DNA from: Methanosarcinaceae archaeon
GTDB taxonomy: Archaea; Halobacteriota; Methanosarcinia; Methanosarcinales; Methanosarcinaceae
DNA length: 6,649 nt
Direction: 5' to 3'
Assembly: GCA_020793555.1 (NCBI GenBank)
Contig: DQIO01000190.1
Location: forward strand, 1-6,649
Part shown: one piece after another, positions 4,311 through 6,649 of the stretch
Position numbering within the stretch: the first letter of the stretch is position 1
Layout of the letters: every line of letters starts with the position of its first letter
Position numbers and translations under genes: made by a program
The notes under the pieces: generated by a model
The model's database searches: none
Told to the model about the DNA's origin: nothing
The model's input: only the letters and a program-made list of their open reading frames with translations

Positions 4311-6026
4311 CTATTTCCCGGATTTACCCATCCATTGCTTTATCAAATAGATCATTGATGCAGCGAGCAGTATCATTACTGCCATTATTAAGGGGTTTAT
4401 TGTTGTTTTTGTTGTTTTTGGTAATTTTGTTTCTGTTCTACCCAGATTCCAGTCGTAAAGGAATACTTCGGTGTAGTATGCTGCTAACTCGGGATTTTCA
4501 ATTATGATTCCGACCTCCCTGTTGTAGGTCGGGCTATGTTTGTTCCAGTTTATCGAGGAGATCAGTACTCTCTGGCCGTCAACGATCACACCTTTATTGT
4601 GAATTTTTAAAATCCCATCCCGCCTCACAAGACGTGCTTCAAGGTTCAGGTTCAGGTTCTCCTGCGAGGCGAGATCGTTCAGGTAGTTGCAGAGTTCATC
4701 ATTGTCATTATCCTCGTTTGTGTTGTACCACATTGAATCAAGGAGGACTTTCACTTCCACACCCTGCATTGCAGCATTGATTGCAGATTGAAGGTATGGG
4801 TTCTCATCATTTCCCCATTCCCTCCTTATATACGCCTGCTCGATATAGAGCGTCTTTTCAGCAGAATTTATCGTCTCGATGATCGTTTCATAATGAAGGC
4901 TGTTGTCAGGCCCGATAATCATGTTCGCTGTGAATTCACCGTTTATGTTCTTTGCTTCAAACACCTCATATCCGATGCGGTCATCTGGTTCATCTGTATC
5001 TGATTTTGATCCCTGCGGCAGGTCATCTGGACTAACCTTTATTCCTTGTGACCAGTCATACTCAAATATGGAAGACATATCATGATATATCTCCCCGTCT
5101 CTTATGACAACACCCCAGCCGCGATTTCCGATGGAACCATCAGGCGGATACCCGCCACAGTTCCAATTATCAGAACCGAGAATAATGGTATCGCTGTCTA
5201 TCAGTGCATATTTTGCATGGTTCAGCCGGTAAAGCGAATCATTACTGAAACGAACCTCTCCACCTTTTTCTATGATGTGTTTGAGTATTTTAACTTCAGT
5301 ATCGCTTATACCGCCAACAGGGCTGCCCTCTATAAGTATATCCACAGTTCCACCTCGATTAAGCAGATCGACCACTTCCCGCTCAATATCCTGGCTTTCG
5401 AAAAGATAGACATTTACTCTGAGAATGGATGCACTCCGAATCTCTTTTTGAAGAATTTCAAGACTACAATCCGGCGATACAAAGACGGTGACATCACCTG
5501 AAAATGTTTTAGAAGATGGCATGAAATTTGACTGCCCACGGTAATACTCTTTAAGAGGCAGCCACTCATATGCAGTATCCGTGTCTTTATCAAGATAGAA
5601 GCGCCTAAATATGCGCTCTTCTGAAGCGCTGCCAAGTATCTGTCCCTGCCAGCCCTCTCCCTCATACTCTGAGCTTCCGTAAATGGCACAATCCACCATA
5701 TGTAACGCATTATCGAGAAGTATCACTTCGTCTCCACTGTTACTGAGCTGGATACCGTCTGCCGGAAGTTCAATTCGGTAGTTTGATTCCGGATCAAGGA
5801 TTGTTCCAACAGGTATTTCTAACTCCCCTTCAAGATCGGTGAGAATAAAACCAGATATGTCAATTTCCTGGCCTGTCGGGTTGTAGATTAATACATATTC
5901 GCCCTGATCCATCAGGGCTTCCGGGTTTGGAAGAAACTCAAGTATTACCGGATGTGTGATACGGGATGCTGACGATGGATCTATGCCAGGTACTATGAGA
6001 AGAAGAGCGCATAGAAGTACAACCAA
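4311..6026 (-). CDS. Exported membrane-anchored protein with lamin-tail domain and two PLD (HKD) motifs
   Basis: About 571 residues. Domain order: a hydrophobic N-terminal signal (LLCALLLIVPG); a lamin-tail-like beta domain at about residues 25-140 (EYVLIYNPTGQEIDISGFIL, later LSNSGDEVILLD); a first PLD domain with H270-x-K272-x4-D277 followed by GSDNWN; a second PLD domain with H476-x-K478-x4-D483 followed by SSINWN; and a C-terminal membrane helix at about 544-562 with a basic tail. Both catalytic HKD motifs are intact, so it should be an active phosphodiesterase (phospholipase D, lipid synthase or nuclease) held outside the cell membrane. Substrate unknown; the lamin-tail domain, often found in exported nucleases, suggests nucleic acid or surface binding. 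The first frame-compatible standard start is TTG at 6026, without a well-placed Shine-Dalgarno. ATT at 6041, eight bases after AGGAAGGG, would add IIRFN and give a better signal peptide (Arg before the helix). It lies upstream of rps13 on the same strand, 203 bases away, and is probably a separate transcript. Confidence 0.9.
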   Translation of the reverse strand: MVVLLCALLLIVPGIDPSSASRITHPVILEFLPNPEALMDQGEYVLIYNPTGQEIDISGFILTDLEGELEIPVGTILDPESNYRIELPADGIQLSNSGDEVILLDNALHMVDCAIYGSSEYEGEGWQGQILGSASEERIFRRFYLDKDTDTAYEWLPLKEYYRGQSNFMPSSKTFSGDVTVFVSPDCSLEILQKEIRSASILRVNVYLFESQDIEREVVDLLNRGGTVDILIEGSPVGGISDTEVKILKHIIEKGGEVRFSNDSLYRLNHAKYALIDSDTIILGSDNWNCGGYPPDGSIGNRGWGVVIRDGEIYHDMSSIFEYDWSQGIKVSPDDLPQGSKSDTDEPDDRIGYEVFEAKNINGEFTANMIIGPDNSLHYETIIETINSAEKTLYIEQAYIRREWGNDENPYLQSAINAAMQGVEVKVLLDSMWYNTNEDNDNDELCNYLNDLASQENLNLNLEARLVRRDGILKIHNKGVIVDGQRVLISSINWNKHSPTYNREVGIIIENPELAAYYTEVFLYDWNLGRTETKLPKTTKTTINPLIMAVMILLAASMIYLIKQWMGKSGK

Positions 6027-6045
6027 ATTAAATCTAATAATGTAT

Positions 6046-6053
6046 CCCTTCCT
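6046..6053 (-). promoter_or_regulatory. Possible ribosome binding site for the LTD-PLD gene
   Basis: The minus strand reads AGGAAGGG. It is too far (about 19 bases) from the TTG at 6026 but is correctly placed for ATT at 6041. This is the main reason to suspect that translation starts at a non-standard codon or that the original ATG was mutated. Confidence 0.35.
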
Positions 6054-6173
6054 TAACTACCAGGAGTTGACTATTTCTATTTGCATGCAGATACATCGTC
6101 TAAGAACTCGCTTATTGATTTATTAGCTTTCCCATAACAATCTCTTATTTGCTCAGTTTGAGTACAGGACTGA
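6054..6173. other. Upstream region of the LTD-PLD gene
   Basis: AT-rich DNA that should contain the promoter of the LTD-PLD gene on the minus strand. TATA-like stretches occur on that strand at about 6074-6083 (CAAATAGAAA region) and 6112-6124 (AATAAATCAATA), but none is clearly best. No gene is supported here. An ATG at 6086 is in frame with the PLD gene but separated from it by TAG at 6057-6059. Confidence 0.3.
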
Positions 6174-6260
6174 TATTACCATAAATATGTCACGTTCCGG
6201 GCTTACCGGACGATAGATGAGGGAATCGATGAAGGTTATGCCCTGATGGGTGTGGAATAG
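6174..6260 (+). pseudogene. Probable antitoxin remnant (C-terminal part)
   Basis: An open frame without its own start, entered just after a TGA at 6171-6173 and ending TAG at 6258. It reads YYHKYVTFRAYRTIDEGIDE and then GYALMGVE. The charged composition, compact ending, and stop one base before the ATG of a PIN-domain toxin start are what a VapB-like antitoxin tail looks like. The N-terminal DNA-binding part is not found in any frame upstream, so it appears truncated or frameshifted. The assignment rests mainly on position. Confidence 0.35.
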
Positions 6261-6261
6261 T

Positions 6262-6387
6262 ATGAAATACATCGACTCAAACATCTTTATCAATAATCTC
6301 ATCGGAGATGCCCGACTTGGTGATACTGCCGAAAAGGAAACTATTCAGCGATGCATAAACGTTGTCGGTAGATTAAATAGTTCATAA
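6262..6387 (+). pseudogene. Truncated PIN-domain (VapC-like) toxin
   Basis: The ORF starts MKYIDSNIFINNLIGDARLG, the hallmark beginning of archaeal PIN-domain ribonucleases: the Asp in IDSNIFI is the first metal-binding residue. It ends after only 41 residues at TAA (6385-6387), whereas PIN toxins are usually about 120-150 residues, so the central acidic residues and C-terminus are missing and the product cannot be an active nuclease. The frame stays open for 72 further codons after the TAA (to 6603), but that stretch does not show recognisable PIN motifs, which suggests a rearrangement rather than a simple nonsense mutation. It follows the putative antitoxin tail by one base, the normal layout of a vapBC operon. 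Confidence 0.6.
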
Positions 6388-6649
6388 ATAGATCGTGGCA
6401 CAACAATTGACTGTAAGTTAAGAAAACGTGGTATCAGTTCGCGCCTTAGGCGGCGCATTTCACTGCTACAAAACCCACAACCCAAACGTGCAAATACGAT
6501 ACTGCTTGAAAACAATTTTATATTTCATATTGATGGTGTTGGAACGTGCCGCGCTGTTTTTTGCATCTACTCGCCCCTTTCTAGTCTAGTGTCGCGTCAA
6601 CTTTAAAATGTCGGGTTATGAAGGGCATAGATCATATGGCATAATTATC
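6388..6649. other. Unassigned right-end sequence, possible mobile-element debris
   Basis: No gene can be supported. Features seen: a GC-rich hairpin GCGCC-TTAGGC-GGCGC at about 6441-6456, a plus-strand frame continuing the truncated PIN ORF to TAA at 6604, and a complementary open frame on the minus strand over about 6342-6520. An ATG at 6608 reads MSGYEGHRSYGIII off the window edge with no ribosome binding site. The mix of broken frames next to a truncated gene suggests degraded accessory DNA. Confidence 0.3.

Noticed and set aside
6024..6086. Extension of the LTD-PLD gene to ATG at 6086 by reading TAG (6057-6059) as pyrrolysine
   Set aside because: Methylotrophic Methanosarcinaceae can decode UAG as pyrrolysine, but there is no Shine-Dalgarno before 6086, and it would place about 20 residues of non-signal sequence before the signal helix. 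Chance in-frame ATG is more likely.
6342..6520. Minus-strand open frame of about 60 codons opposite the PIN remnant
   Set aside because: No standard start with a ribosome site and no recognisable motif; it is the complement of the longer plus-strand open frame.
1..6649. CRISPR arrays, rRNA genes, integrase or complete insertion sequence
   Set aside because: No regularly spaced repeats, rRNA segments or recombinase motifs were seen on either strand.

Overview
The window is archaeal and most likely from a methylotrophic methanogen of the Methanosarcinaceae (Methanococcoides, Methanolobus, Methanohalophilus or a relative). The evidence is an archaeal-type run of uS13, uS4, uS11 and RNA polymerase subunit Rpo3 in that order on one strand, an Rpo3 with two complete [4Fe-4S] motifs as described in Methanosarcina, a type II tRNA-Leu with an encoded CCA, TATA-box promoters, and base composition that looks to be in the low to mid 40s % GC. 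Genus cannot be fixed from sequence alone.

Layout, left to right. Bases 1-304 hold no clear gene, only a short hydrophobic open frame without a standard start. Bases 305-1225 (+) encode an ADP-ribosylglycohydrolase of the DraG/ARH family. Bases 1226-1724 separate it from the convergent genes and contain a strong inverted repeat (1280-1332), a previously easy-to-miss 26-residue ORF on the minus strand (1344-1424) with a near-ideal Shine-Dalgarno sequence and TATA box, and an oligo-U terminator. Bases 1725-1812 (-) are tRNA-Leu(GAG). Then, reading right to left on the minus strand, comes a tight operon rps13 (4107-3658), rps4 (3640-3071), rps11 (3067-2687), rpoD (2668-1871), with tRNA-Leu just downstream. 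Its promoter (about 4227-4250) and a roughly 100-nt leader with three small hairpins lie at 4108-4250. Bases 4311-6026 (-) encode a predicted exported, membrane-anchored protein with a lamin-tail domain and two phospholipase-D HKD motifs. The right end (6027-6649) carries what looks like a decayed toxin-antitoxin pair (antitoxin tail plus truncated PIN-domain toxin), followed by unassigned sequence.

How it works together: the central block is housekeeping. Three small-subunit proteins and the Rpo3 assembly platform of RNA polymerase are co-transcribed, so ribosome and polymerase synthesis are coupled, with a tRNA-Leu at the tail. In many archaea this cluster continues past tRNA-Leu into rpl18e-rpl13-rps9-rpoN; here it stops at the tRNA and meets a convergent accessory gene. 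The flanks (ADP-ribosylglycohydrolase, small ORF, PLD surface protein, toxin-antitoxin debris) are the variable part. No CRISPR array, complete insertion sequence or complete new system is visible. The most promising undescribed item is the small ORF at 1344-1424, followed by the structured rps13 leader and the LTD-PLD surface protein with its irregular start codon.
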